Below are positions 31,399 through 39,550 of a stretch of DNA of 50,301 bases, piece after piece; position 1 is the first letter of the stretch, and every line of letters starts with the position of its first letter. Origin of the DNA: Armatimonadota bacterium (GTDB taxonomy: Bacteria; Armatimonadota; Fimbriimonadia; Fimbriimonadales; GBS-DC); assembly GCA_023511915.1 (NCBI GenBank), contig JAIMAN010000015.1, positions 1 to 50,301 on the forward strand. The letters run 5' to 3'. A model generated the notes under the pieces. It searched no databases. It saw only the letters and a program-made list of their open reading frames with translations, and had not been told where the DNA came from. The position numbers and the translations under genes are program-made.

Positions 31399-32174
31399 CA
31401 CGCACGCTACAGATCACCCGCGCGCTGGTGACCGCGGGGCTGTTGGAGACGCTGCGGCGCAAGGACTTGTATGTGGTGCTGATTTTGACGCTGCTGCTGA
31501 CGCTGGGCGCGTCGGCGTTCCGCGTGTTTGGCGTGCAGGGGCTGGAGATCTTCGTGAAGGATGTCGCACTGACGGCGATTGGCGTCATGACCACCGTGCT
31601 GACCGTGCTGATTGCCGCGCGGCAGATCCCCGAAGAGATGCAGCGGCGCACGATTTACCCGCTGATGGCGCGCCCGATTACGCGCGGGCAACTGCTGCTG
31701 GGCAAGTGGGCGACGGCGACGATGACGGCGAGCCTGTGCTTTGTGATCCTCGCGCTCACGACGCTGGGACTGCTGCTGACGCTGGGGATTGGCGTCAAGC
31801 CTATCTTCGTGCAGTATGTGCTGCTGAAACTGCTGGGCATCGGCTGGCTGTGCGCGATGGTGATTGCGCTCTCGCTGTATATGACCCCCGCGGCGAATGT
31901 GACGCTGTCGCTGATTCTGGCGTTCGGGTCGGGGTTATTTGGGCGGCTGCTGCTGATGGCGCACTGGGAGCATGACCTGAGCGCGCTGTGGCTGAACCTG
32001 CTGTACGGCGTGCTGCCGCACTACGACTACTTCGACATGAGTAAGAAGGTGGTGTTCGATTGGGATCTTGCGCCGTGGTGGGTGCTGGGCGCGATGGCGG
32101 GGTATGCGGTGCTAAACGGCGGCGCGTGGCTGCTGATGGGCTGGCTGCGCTTCCGCAAGCAGACGATTGGGTGA
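31395..32174 (+). CDS. ABC-2 type transporter permease
   Basis: The 259-residue membrane protein has about six helices: VVLILTLLLTLGASAFRVF, VALTAIGVMTTVLTVLIAA, and four more in the C-terminal half. The cytoplasmic loop EEMQRRTIYPLMARPITRGQLLLGKW is typical of ABC-2 permeases of the type that move lipids, antibiotics or Cu-processing factors. The start MTRTLQITR overlaps the ATPase stop (ATGA). Substrate unknown. Confidence 0.9.
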   Translation: MTRTLQITRALVTAGLLETLRRKDLYVVLILTLLLTLGASAFRVFGVQGLEIFVKDVALTAIGVMTTVLTVLIAARQIPEEMQRRTIYPLMARPITRGQLLLGKWATATMTASLCFVILALTTLGLLLTLGIGVKPIFVQYVLLKLLGIGWLCAMVIALSLYMTPAANVTLSLILAFGSGLFGRLLLMAHWEHDLSALWLNLLYGVLPHYDYFDMSKKVVFDWDLAPWWVLGAMAGYAVLNGGAWLLMGWLRFRKQTIG

Positions 32175-32181
32175 CGCCCAC

Positions 32182-32211
32182 TTGATTTTTTGCTTCGAGA
32201 TTGGGTACACT
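32182..32211 (+). promoter_or_regulatory. Promoter of rpoZ-dnaJ with structured leader
   Basis: TTGATT (32182-32187), 18-base spacer ending in GGG, TACACT (32206-32211). The rpoZ start lies 128 bases further on. The leader contains a GCGCG-rich hairpin near 32270-32290 and a possible 22-codon ORF (ATG at 32225). Confidence 0.4.
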
Positions 32212-32339
32212 TTGCAGACGCCGTATGGCATGGGCACATCGTGGGCGCTTACACACACGCGACGGGGGCGCGGCGCGCTTCCGCGCGTTCTGACGCATTC
32301 TGAAGCCTTCCAGACCCAACGCAGGAGGACGGTGACCGT

Positions 32340-32702
32340 ATGATTTATCCAGAGACAGACGAACTCAATCAGTATCCACGCTACATCTTGACGCTACTGG
32401 CAGCCGAGCGGGCGCGCCTGCTGCGCGAGGGCGCGAAACCGCTCGTGCCCGTCAACGGACTGGACTTCAACCCGTTGACCGTCGCGCTGCAGGAGATCGC
32501 CGAAGGCAAAATCAAGCCGCGCATCATCGACGACCGAACCGTAGAAGTGATTGTTCAAGGACCCGAACACACCTGGCAAGTCGCACGCGACCTCAAGCAA
32601 CTGAGCAAACAAGCCGAGGAAGAGGACGAGGAGACCTCGCAGGAGCTGATGGAGTTCTATCAGCAGGAGACGGCGTTGCGCGACTACTCAGAAGATGAGT
32701 AA
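32340..32702 (+). CDS. rpoZ: RNA polymerase omega subunit-like protein
   Basis: The 120-residue protein shows the omega pattern: [20 protein letters not shown], then [12 protein letters not shown] (the conserved A-x-x-RAR helix) and [15 protein letters not shown] (the conserved K-P-x-x-x-A-L-x-E-I segment in diverged form). The C-terminal tail is acidic ([18 protein letters not shown]). The ribosome site AGGAGG is 11 bases upstream. Its stop overlaps dnaJ by 8 bases. It is separated from gmk, a common partner in other bacteria. Confidence 0.75.
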   Translation: MIYPETDELNQYPRYILTLLAAERARLLREGAKPLVPVNGLDFNPLTVALQEIAEGKIKPRIIDDRTVEVIVQGPEHTWQVARDLKQLSKQAEEEDEETSQELMEFYQQETALRDYSEDE

Positions 32703-33816
32703 ACCCGACTACTATGCGGTGCTGGGCGTCAGCCGAGACGCCAGCCAAGAGGAAATCAAGGCGGCGTTCCGCCAGCTGGCGCGCCAGTACCACCCCGATG
32801 TCAACAAGGACGACCCCGAAGCTGAAGAGAAGTTCAAACTCATCAACGAGGCGTACCAAGCGCTGTCTGACCCCGAAACGCGCGCCGTGTATGACCGATT
32901 CGGACACGCGGGCGCGCCCAGTGCAGCCGCCGCCGACCCGTTCAGCATGGCGGAGAACCTGTTCCAGATGTTTTTCGGCGGCGCAGTGGGCACGATGACG
33001 CGCGGACCCATCGACGGGGCAGACCGCCGCGTCGACTTGGTCATCACGCTGGAGGAGGTGCTGCACGGCGCGACGCACACGGTGGAGGTGGAGCGGCTGC
33101 GCCTGTGCCCGCGCTGTAAGGGCGTCGGCGCGGAGCCAGGCACGACGCCCGAACGCTGCCCCGACTGCGCAGGCTCAGGGCGCGTGCGCTTCACGCAGAC
33201 CACGATTCTGGGCACAGTGACGCGCGTTGCGCCCTGCGAACGCTGCCGCGGCGAGGGCGAAATCATCCGCACCCCGTGCCGCGAGTGTCGCGCCGAGCGG
33301 CTCGTGCGCCAACGCGACACAATCACCGTGAACATCCCGCCAGGGATTGAGGACGAGACCGCGCTGTTGCTGCGTGGGGAGGGCGATTCGGGGCTGCGCG
33401 GCGGACGCGACGGCGACCTGTATGTGGTCGTGCGCATCGCGCCGCACCCGCGCTTCAAACGGCGCGGCGACGACCTCGCCACGCAACTGAACCTCACCTA
33501 CCCGCAACTCGCGCTCGGCGACGAGGTGGAACTCGAAACGCTGGACGGCAAGGCGACGCTGGAAATCCCCGAACTGACCGAGCCATACAGCGAGCTGGTG
33601 CTGCCTGGGCGCGGCTTGCCGAACCCGCGCACGGGCAAGCGCGGCGACCTCTATGTGCGCATCGGGCTGAAGATGCCCAAAAAACTCACCGACGCGCAGC
33701 GCAACCTGCTGCGCCAGTACGCCGAACTCAGCGGCGTGCGCCTCAAAAAGTACGCCAGCGCCGAGCCGACCAGCTTCTTCGAAAAGGTCAAACGCAGCGT
33801 CAAGGGGGAGGACTAA
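32695..33816 (+). CDS. dnaJ: Chaperone protein DnaJ
   Basis: The 373-residue type I J protein has the J domain with HPD at 33-35, a short G/F-poor linker ([21 protein letters not shown]), and the zinc domain near 138-205 with CPRCKG, CPDCAG, CERCRG and CRECRA. The fourth repeat has Ala where Gly is usual. Two C-terminal substrate-binding barrels follow ([20 protein letters not shown]). It stimulates the ATPase of DnaK. The G/F region is reduced to an Ala-rich one. It overlaps rpoZ by 8 bases. Confidence 0.95.
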   Translation: MSKPDYYAVLGVSRDASQEEIKAAFRQLARQYHPDVNKDDPEAEEKFKLINEAYQALSDPETRAVYDRFGHAGAPSAAAADPFSMAENLFQMFFGGAVGTMTRGPIDGADRRVDLVITLEEVLHGATHTVEVERLRLCPRCKGVGAEPGTTPERCPDCAGSGRVRFTQTTILGTVTRVAPCERCRGEGEIIRTPCRECRAERLVRQRDTITVNIPPGIEDETALLLRGEGDSGLRGGRDGDLYVVVRIAPHPRFKRRGDDLATQLNLTYPQLALGDEVELETLDGKATLEIPELTEPYSELVLPGRGLPNPRTGKRGDLYVRIGLKMPKKLTDAQRNLLRQYAELSGVRLKKYASAEPTSFFEKVKRSVKGED

Positions 33817-33819
33817 GCC

Positions 33820-34887
33820 GTGCGCCCTATCGCCTCGGTCGGCATCCTCGTCGCCGATGTGGTCGCCAAGCCCGTGAGCCACTACCCTGAGCGTGGCGTG
33901 TGCGCCCATGTGGAGCGGATGGAGCTGCATGTCGGCGGGTGCGCGTCCAACACGGGGCTTGCGCTGGCGAAGCTGGGGCTGCCCGTGCGCATCGTCGGCA
34001 AGGTCGGGCGCGACCCGTTCGGCGACTTCCTGCTTGCCGAGCTGCAACGCTACGGCGCAGACACGCGCGGCGTCCGTCGCAGCGACACCGCAGGTACCTC
34101 CAGCACGATGGTGATGGTGCATCCCGACGGCGAGCGGTCGTTCATCCACTCTCGCGGCGCGAACGCCGAGTTCACCCCCGACGACATCGACTGGTCAGTG
34201 ATTGGCGACTGCGCGGTGTTCCATCTGGCGGGGGCGTACCTGATGCCGCAGATGGACGGCGAGCCTGCCGCCCGCGTGCTGCAGGACGCCAAGCGACGCG
34301 GGATGACCACCTGCCTCGACACCACTTGGGACGCCAGCGGGCAGTGGATGCGCCTGCTGCAGCCGTGCCTGCCCCACTTGGACTACATCACGCCCAACTA
34401 CGGCGAGGCGAGCATGCTCACGGGCGAGACCGACCCCGAACGGATTGCCGACCGCCTGCTTGCCGAAGGCGTCGGCACAGCGGTCATCAAGATGGACGCG
34501 CAGGGCTGCTTCGTGAAGAACCGCGAGGTCGCCTTCCACCTGCCCGCCTGCAGCGTGGAGGTCGTCGATATGCTGGGCGCGGGCGACTGCTTCACGGCGG
34601 GCTGGCTGGCGGGCGTCTCGATGGGCTGGGACTTGCGTCGCACGGCGCGCTTGGCGAACGCTGTGGGCGCGTTGTGTGTCTCCGCGCTCGGTGCCACCAC
34701 AGGCGTGCGCCCGCTTGACGAAACCCTGCAGTTTATGGAACGACAGTGTCCTGATAAGTTGGCTGACTTCCTCGGCGACTATGTTGGGAGCGTGCGAGGC
34801 AGCGACGAGCCTGTCGCTGAGCAAGCGGAGGCGATTATTGGGGAAATTCTCGCCGAAAAAGCGCGAGCAGAGGGTTTGGATGTATAG
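33820..34887 (+). CDS. PfkB family carbohydrate kinase
   Basis: The 355-residue ribokinase-like protein has the N-terminal GGCASNTGLALAKLG (Gly-rich substrate motif, near 39-53), GRDPFGDFL, and the C-terminal PfkB signature DMLGAGDCFTAGWL (near 250-263), with the catalytic Asp in GAGD. The NYGEASMLTG segment also fits. The substrate (fructose, ribose, a nucleoside or another sugar) cannot be assigned. GTG start 3 bases after dnaJ. Confidence 0.9.
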   Translation: MRPIASVGILVADVVAKPVSHYPERGVCAHVERMELHVGGCASNTGLALAKLGLPVRIVGKVGRDPFGDFLLAELQRYGADTRGVRRSDTAGTSSTMVMVHPDGERSFIHSRGANAEFTPDDIDWSVIGDCAVFHLAGAYLMPQMDGEPAARVLQDAKRRGMTTCLDTTWDASGQWMRLLQPCLPHLDYITPNYGEASMLTGETDPERIADRLLAEGVGTAVIKMDAQGCFVKNREVAFHLPACSVEVVDMLGAGDCFTAGWLAGVSMGWDLRRTARLANAVGALCVSALGATTGVRPLDETLQFMERQCPDKLADFLGDYVGSVRGSDEPVAEQAEAIIGEILAEKARAEGLDV

Positions 34888-34915
34888 TACCCATCGCGCA
34901 GGCAGTTTTTTTGGA

Positions 34916-35164
34916 TTAGTCACCAAAAAGTTCACGGGTCAACTCTTCCTTACTGATTGCCAAATAGTCAGCAATGTCTTTCAGTATACTGTTGAGCGTG
35001 CCGACACGCAGATTCTTGTGACGCGGGATCGTGAGATGATGTTCGTCGCCTCGATAGGTAGAGGTCAGGCGCACATGACTTCCCGTTTGGCGCGTGGCTT
35101 GGTAGCCATACCGCCTCAACAGGCGTACAAGCTCATCACCGCTCACATCTCGTGGGAGCCTCAC
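34916..35164 (-). CDS. hicA: HicA-type mRNA interferase toxin
   Basis: The 82-residue protein has the dsRBD-like HicA fold: DVSGDELVRLLRRYGYQ, TGSHVRL with the catalytic His30, and HHLTIPRHKNLRVGTLNSIL. It would cut mRNA unless held by the neighbouring antitoxin. Its ATG overlaps the antitoxin stop by 4 bases; the antitoxin comes first, the reverse of classical hicAB. Confidence 0.9.
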   Translation of the reverse strand: MRLPRDVSGDELVRLLRRYGYQATRQTGSHVRLTSTYRGDEHHLTIPRHKNLRVGTLNSILKDIADYLAISKEELTRELFGD

Positions 35165-35370
35165 GCAAGCAGAACCTCCTCACGCACAAAGTGGAGGCGG
35201 ATAATCTTCGGTCTCTCTTCGTCCGAGAAGTGGCACTGCACAGCATCCTGCACCTGGCGGCGTAGCTCTTCTAAGGTGTCCGCCTCAGTATAGATGGAGT
35301 GCCCCAGCGCTTGCGCCTCAAAGCCGCCTTCCGACGACTCGCGCACCACGAAGATAATCTCCTGAACCAT
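35161..35370 (-). CDS. hicB: HicB-like antitoxin, 69 aa
   Basis: The short protein MVQEIIFVVRESSEGGFEAQ, followed by ALGHSIYTEADTLEELRRQV, has the HicB partial RNase-H-like fold. It belongs to the minimal HicB group lacking a DNA-binding domain, found next to HicA and often misnamed in databases as a dehydrogenase subunit. The start follows TACACT by 7 bases. Autoregulation by a C-terminal DNA-binding region seems unlikely since none is present. Confidence 0.85.
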   Translation of the reverse strand: MVQEIIFVVRESSEGGFEAQALGHSIYTEADTLEELRRQVQDAVQCHFSDEERPKIIRLHFVREEVLLA

Positions 35371-35377
35371 CGCCCTC

Positions 35378-35383
35378 AGTGTA
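35378..35383 (-). promoter_or_regulatory. -10 box of hicBA, leaderless type
   Basis: GGGG then TACACT, 7 bases before the ATG at 35370. It lies between the hicB start and the stop of the upstream yihY gene (35391). Confidence 0.5.
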
Positions 35384-35390
35384 CCCCGAA

Positions 35391-36278
35391 TCAGGACGCC
35401 GTCGGAAGCTCGTCTCCGCTTGGCGAAGAGAACCGTTCGTACCCCACCCGCGCCACCAACGCCCCCAAGAAGAACACCTGCGCCGAGAAGTAGACCCACA
35501 GCAGCAGCGCGACCAGCGACCCCGCCGAGCCGTACAGTGTGGCGACGCTGGAGTGCGCCAGATAGAGGCTAATCAGCGCGCGCAACCCCAGCAGCAACAG
35601 CGTCGCGACCACCGCCCCCAGTAGGGCGTACCGAAACGCGGGGCGCGTCGCGGGCAGCAACCAATAGAGCAGCGCGTTGCCCATTATCAGCAGCGCGGGC
35701 AGTAGCGAGCGGTTCATCGCCCAGCCGAGCCAGTAGACGCCTGGCAGATGGTCGGGCAGCCGCGCCCGCGCCGCCGACAGCGCAATCTCCAGCACCACGC
35801 TGCCCACCAACAGCACCGCCAGCGCCAGAATGCCCACCGCGCCAATCAGGCGACTGATGACCCAGTGCTTGACCCCGCTTTCGGAATGCGGTGGCGCGTC
35901 CCAGAGCGCGTCCAGCGACGCCTTGAGGCTCTGCATTAGCCCCGACGCGCCCCACAGCGCCAGCAGCAGCCCCAGCAGCGTCGCGCCCGCGCCCGAACCC
36001 TGCAGCACCGTGCGCTGAATCAGTTGCTCGACGCCCTGCGCCGCTTGCGCCCCAAGCCCGCGCCGTACAGCCGACAGAATCTGCGCGGCGACCTGCTCTG
36101 TGCCCAGAAAGTAGCCCGCAATGCCCGTGAGCGCGAGCAACATCGGCGCGAGGGTCAGCATCGTGAAAAAGGCGAGCGCGGCGGCATGACGCGGCACGGC
36201 ATGGCGCGACCAGAGTTCGGCGACCTGCGCCCCGAACCGATACAGCCACAGCCGCTGCAGGCGTTCCAGCACCCACAC
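35391..36278 (-). CDS. YihY/BrkB family membrane protein
   Basis: The 295-residue polytopic protein has the family signature AALAFFTMLTLAPMLLALTGI near residues 33-53 and about six helices, including YALLGAVVATLLLLGLRALI and SLVALLLWVYFSAQVFFLGA with the typical YGSAGSLVALLLWVY. Role poorly known in the family. GTG start shares a base with the stop of the NlpC/P60 gene (TAGTG), implying coupled translation. It is the last gene of the gmk operon. Confidence 0.9.
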   Translation of the reverse strand: MWVLERLQRLWLYRFGAQVAELWSRHAVPRHAAALAFFTMLTLAPMLLALTGIAGYFLGTEQVAAQILSAVRRGLGAQAAQGVEQLIQRTVLQGSGAGATLLGLLLALWGASGLMQSLKASLDALWDAPPHSESGVKHWVISRLIGAVGILALAVLLVGSVVLEIALSAARARLPDHLPGVYWLGWAMNRSLLPALLIMGNALLYWLLPATRPAFRYALLGAVVATLLLLGLRALISLYLAHSSVATLYGSAGSLVALLLWVYFSAQVFFLGALVARVGYERFSSPSGDELPTAS

Positions 36279-36937
36279 TATCGTCGGGCGGCGACCAGAC
36301 TGCGCCGATAGGTCGGGTGGTTCAGGTGGTCTACCTGCACGCCCCCACGCTGCCGCGAGCTGTGAATGAAGTACCCATCGCCGATATACAGCCCCGTGTG
36401 GTCGATCTCCTTGCCCTTGACGGCGAAGTAGAGCCTGTCGCCGGGGCGCAGGTCTTCAAAGCGGGTAATCGGCATGCCCACCTTCGCTTGGTCGCGGGCG
36501 CGGCGGGGCAAGCGGACGCCCATCTGCTCGTAAATCAGCTTCACGAAGCCCGAGCAGTCCATCCCTGTGCGCGGGTCGTTGCCGCCCCAGCGGTAGCGCA
36601 CGCCCAAGTAGCGCATCGCGAGGCGCGTCACATGCGCAGGGTCTGCCCCGCGCGGCAGCGTGTAGACCACATCATACGGGGTCAATTGCACGACGCGGCG
36701 GGGAACCCAGCCGACCGAGCCGTTGTTCATCAGCACGCCGCACCAGTCGCCCCGCTGCTGCGTCATCATCAGATAGAAGCGTGCGGGCGTCTGCGGATAA
36801 AGCACCGCGCTGCGCGTGTTGGGCTGCGCATAAATCGGTGTCGGGCGCAGCGTCTCGATGAGCCTTCCGATGCGATGCGTCACATACTCAGGCTCGCGCG
36901 GCGCGCCCCGACGAGACACCGAACGGCTCTGTGGCAT
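36278..36937 (-). CDS. SH3/NlpC-P60 peptidoglycan endopeptidase
   Basis: The 219-residue protein has an N-terminal SH3-like region (about 28-86, PIYAQPNTRSAVLYPQTPA, GSVGWVPRRVV) and a C-terminal NlpC/P60 domain with the catalytic Cys128 (MDCSGF), His180 (DHTGLYIGDG) and His192 (FIHSS). It would cut wall peptides. No signal peptide is seen in the reading from 36937, although the enzyme should act outside the cytoplasm. The ATG stands 1 base after the gmk stop with a GGAG site. Confidence 0.87.
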   Translation of the reverse strand: MPQSRSVSRRGAPREPEYVTHRIGRLIETLRPTPIYAQPNTRSAVLYPQTPARFYLMMTQQRGDWCGVLMNNGSVGWVPRRVVQLTPYDVVYTLPRGADPAHVTRLAMRYLGVRYRWGGNDPRTGMDCSGFVKLIYEQMGVRLPRRARDQAKVGMPITRFEDLRPGDRLYFAVKGKEIDHTGLYIGDGYFIHSSRQRGGVQVDHLNHPTYRRSLVAARR

Positions 36938-36938
36938 C

Positions 36939-37574
36939 TTACGCGCTCTCCACCTCCTGCAACGGCTGGGCGACCAGGTTCCGCACGCGATGACGCTCGG
37001 CAATCAAGATGCAGCGCAGCGTCTCCAGCGCGCGGTTCAAATCGTCGTTGACGACCAAGTAGTCGTAGCGCGGGATGTATTCCATCTCCTCGCGGGCGTT
37101 CATCAAGCGTAATTGGATGGATTCTTCGTCGTCGCGTCCGCGTCGGCGCAGCCGTTGTTCGAGTTCCTGCAGCGAGGGCGGCGCGACGAAAATCAGTATC
37201 GCTTCGGGGTACTGCTGGCGCACCTGCATCGCGCCTTGCACATCGATGCGCAGCACGACATCGCGCCCTGCCGCGCGCAGGTCTTCCATCTCGCGGCGCG
37301 GCGTGCCGTACCAGTTGCCGTGGACCTGCGCGTACTCGATGAACGCGCCCTGCTCGCGCAGCAGCTCGAACTCCTCTTCCGTCACGAAGTAGTAGTCCAG
37401 CCCGTGTCGTTCGGTCAGCGCCTGCGGGCGCGTGGTGTAGGTGACCAGTCGACGCACACTGGGCGCGACCAGTTGCCACTGCTCAATCAGCGTATCCTTG
37501 CCCACCCCTGCGGGACCCGATAGCACGATTAGCAGTCCCCGTGTGGGCGCGCCAGGTTTTGCGATGGCGTTCAC
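36939..37574 (-). CDS. gmk: Guanylate kinase
   Basis: The 211-residue protein converts GMP to GDP. P-loop GPAGVGKD (20-27), the GMP-binding TYTTRPQALTERHGLDYYFVTEEEF segment (in parts) and the DVQGAMQVRQQYP motif match the family. GTG at 37574 is chosen for its ideal AAGGAGGTG ribosome site 5 bases upstream. The normal downstream partner rpoZ is elsewhere; the genes after it encode a wall hydrolase and YihY. Confidence 0.95.
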   Translation of the reverse strand: MNAIAKPGAPTRGLLIVLSGPAGVGKDTLIEQWQLVAPSVRRLVTYTTRPQALTERHGLDYYFVTEEEFELLREQGAFIEYAQVHGNWYGTPRREMEDLRAAGRDVVLRIDVQGAMQVRQQYPEAILIFVAPPSLQELEQRLRRRGRDDEESIQLRLMNAREEMEYIPRYDYLVVNDDLNRALETLRCILIAERHRVRNLVAQPLQEVESA

Positions 37575-37587
37575 GATTGCACCTCCT

Positions 37588-37737
37588 TCACTTGGCGCGT
37601 CTGCAGCTTCGTCGCTCCAGCGCAGCACCCACCTGTACGCCGTCTCGGTCGCCCTTGCCCCGTAGCCGACGGTCAATCACGCCCCGCCGCACATACACCC
37701 GTATTATCGGCAGCGGCAGCGAATCCGCGCAGCCCAT
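37588..37737 (-). CDS. Possible 49-aa basic protein upstream of gmk
   Basis: The frame MGCADSLPLPIIRVYVRRGV, continuing with basic residues, ends 13 bases before the gmk start. A GGTG-TATCAT box lies about 20-30 bases ahead of the ATG, but the ribosome site is weak and no family is recognised. It may simply be the gmk leader. Confidence 0.22.
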   Translation of the reverse strand: MGCADSLPLPIIRVYVRRGVIDRRLRGKGDRDGVQVGAALERRSCRRAK

Positions 37738-37825
37738 ACCCGCGCACAAATGGCTTGCTTTAATGATACACCATCGACGCGCCAATTCCTGCACGCACGG
37801 TGAAACCCTCGCGCGCGAATTCGGG

Positions 37826-37831
37826 TATCCT
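37826..37831 (+). promoter_or_regulatory. -10 box of the outer-membrane-protein gene, leaderless type
   Basis: GGG then TATCCT with 9 bases to the ATG at 37841. It rules out the much longer upstream reading frame. Confidence 0.45.
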
Positions 37832-37840
37832 ACAAGTGGG

Positions 37841-39532
37841 ATGAGAGGGGCAGTTTGGACGCTATGGATGGCGTGGGTGTGTACGGCAGCAACGGGGCAG
37901 GAGATGGTCGCCGATACGCTTCAAGGGCGCGGCGTCGCGGGACCCTACACACTCACTTGGAACCGCCTCGCGGAGCGCTCCGAGATTGTGCTGCTGGAGA
38001 CGCGCTGGCTCACGCGCGACACAGACTACTGGATCGACTACGAGGCAGGGCAGATCCGCTTCGCCGAGCCGCTGCGCGCAGGTCAAACGGCGCGCGTGAG
38101 CTACCGCATTCAAAGCGGCGTCTCGCAACGCAACACCAGCACCGATGTCGCCCTTGAGACCGAGCTGGCGCGCTGGGGAGCCGCCGCGTTGAGCCTGCGC
38201 GGGCGCATCATCGGCGACCCGAACCGCCCGACAACCGATTTGGGGCTGCGCGCGGCTTGGCAGGAACCGACGCGCGAGGGCGAGGCGCTCTACCTGATGC
38301 GCAACCCGCGAGGCGACGACGCGCCCGCGCTGCTGCAGCTCCGCTCCCAGTGGCGCACCGACACGGGCTGGCAGGGCGCATTCCGCTTCAGCCGCGTGGA
38401 TACAGACTTCGGCGACGCCAAGCCCTACGGACTCGCCAGCGGACAACAAAGCGCGGAGGCGAGCCTGCTCTTCCAGCCCGATGCGCACCTGCGCACGCGC
38501 CTGCAGTGGAGCCTCGCCGAGCCGCTGCGCGCAGGCGCGCCCGCCCAGCAACGCTGGAACGCAGGGCTGGACTACCAGCTCCAGCAGGTGCGCCTCTCGC
38601 TGGAGCGACACATCGCCGCGCTGGGCAACCAGCCGACGCAAGCGACCGACCGCGCCGTCGTGCAGATGCGCCCAACCGACACGGTGCAGCTGCAGATGGA
38701 ACACCAGATCCAGACGCAAGGTGAGCGCGCCACGCAGCAGACGCAGGTGCGCGCCCAACTGGGGCAAGCGATGGAACTGCGCCATCGCACGCTGGATGAC
38801 TCGCAGCAGGGACGCACCGAAGAGAGCGGCGTCGCCATGCGCTTCGGCGCGCCGACCGTGCAGGGCACTGTCGGGCTGGAGCAGCGATGGCGCGAGGACG
38901 CCCAGCACCGCACGGCGCAACTCGGGCTGCAAGCGCAACTCGCCCCGCGCCTGCGCGTCAGCGGCGAGTTCGAAGCGGCCGAGAACGCAGGGCAGATGCG
39001 CGGCTACCACCTGCAGGCGCAGCCCATCAGCGGACTGCAGCTCAGCCTGCAGGCGCGCGAGTATCAGGGACTGCGCGGGCTGAACCTGCGCAGCCAGCAG
39101 GCGCAACTGGACTGGCAACTCGGCGGCGGACTGACGCTCAGCGGGCAACTCGCTCAGAACCCGCTGCACCAAGGCGCGCCGCAGCCCATCCAGCGCAAGC
39201 AGTACCAACTCCGCTGGCGACAGGGCGCATGGGACATCGAGGCGGGCTACACCGAGCAGAGCCAGCTGGGGCAGTCGCTCATCGAGCGACGCTACCTGCT
39301 GGGCGTGCGCCGACGCTTAGACGCCTACACCCTGCTGGGACTGAGCTACCAGCAGTCGGAATGGGAGCGGGACGCCTTCCTGCGTGAAGCCGCGCTGCGC
39401 TTGGGACTGACGCGCCAGATGGCGATCTTCTACATGTCGCTGGAGGCGCAATTGCAGCTGCCCCGCGCCGACGCCCAGCCCCAGCAACGCCCCAACTATT
39501 CGGGCAGCCTGCGGCTCGGCGTGCAGTTCTAA
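37841..39532 (+). CDS. Predicted outer-membrane beta-barrel protein
   Basis: The 563-residue protein begins with a signal peptide (MRGAVWTLWMAWVCTAATGQ). A small N-terminal beta domain (about 25-95) follows, with YTLTWNRL, DTDYWIDYEAGQIRFAEPLR and TARVSYRIQSG. After that come about 450 residues of alternating polar/hydrophobic strands, rich in Gln, Arg and Leu, for example LRTRLQWSLAEP and LDWQLGGGLTLSGQLAQ. The C terminus is SLRLGVQF, a last strand ending in Phe as in BAM-assembled barrels. Aromatic girdle residues are present. Its substrate or partner is unknown. The start follows a TATCCT box. Confidence 0.75.
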   Translation: MRGAVWTLWMAWVCTAATGQEMVADTLQGRGVAGPYTLTWNRLAERSEIVLLETRWLTRDTDYWIDYEAGQIRFAEPLRAGQTARVSYRIQSGVSQRNTSTDVALETELARWGAAALSLRGRIIGDPNRPTTDLGLRAAWQEPTREGEALYLMRNPRGDDAPALLQLRSQWRTDTGWQGAFRFSRVDTDFGDAKPYGLASGQQSAEASLLFQPDAHLRTRLQWSLAEPLRAGAPAQQRWNAGLDYQLQQVRLSLERHIAALGNQPTQATDRAVVQMRPTDTVQLQMEHQIQTQGERATQQTQVRAQLGQAMELRHRTLDDSQQGRTEESGVAMRFGAPTVQGTVGLEQRWREDAQHRTAQLGLQAQLAPRLRVSGEFEAAENAGQMRGYHLQAQPISGLQLSLQAREYQGLRGLNLRSQQAQLDWQLGGGLTLSGQLAQNPLHQGAPQPIQRKQYQLRWRQGAWDIEAGYTEQSQLGQSLIERRYLLGVRRRLDAYTLLGLSYQQSEWERDAFLREAALRLGLTRQMAIFYMSLEAQLQLPRADAQPQQRPNYSGSLRLGVQF

Positions 39533-39537
39533 GCGGG

Positions 39538-39543
39538 TATACT
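39538..39543 (+). promoter_or_regulatory. -10 box of pyrR, leaderless type
   Basis: GGG then TATACT with 7 bases to the ATG at 39551. With no leader there is no place for the classical pyr attenuator. Confidence 0.5.
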
Positions 39544-39550
39544 CCCTACG

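Noticed and set aside
32225-32293. A 22-codon ORF in the rpoZ leader
   Set aside because: It has no ribosome site, and its Arg/Gly-rich composition is what GC-rich leader DNA gives by chance; kept only as a remark under the promoter.
37862-39208. A 448-codon frame antisense to the outer-membrane protein gene
   Set aside because: Its composition is a codon-shadow of the plus gene. The plus frame has a promoter, a signal peptide and a barrel C terminus.
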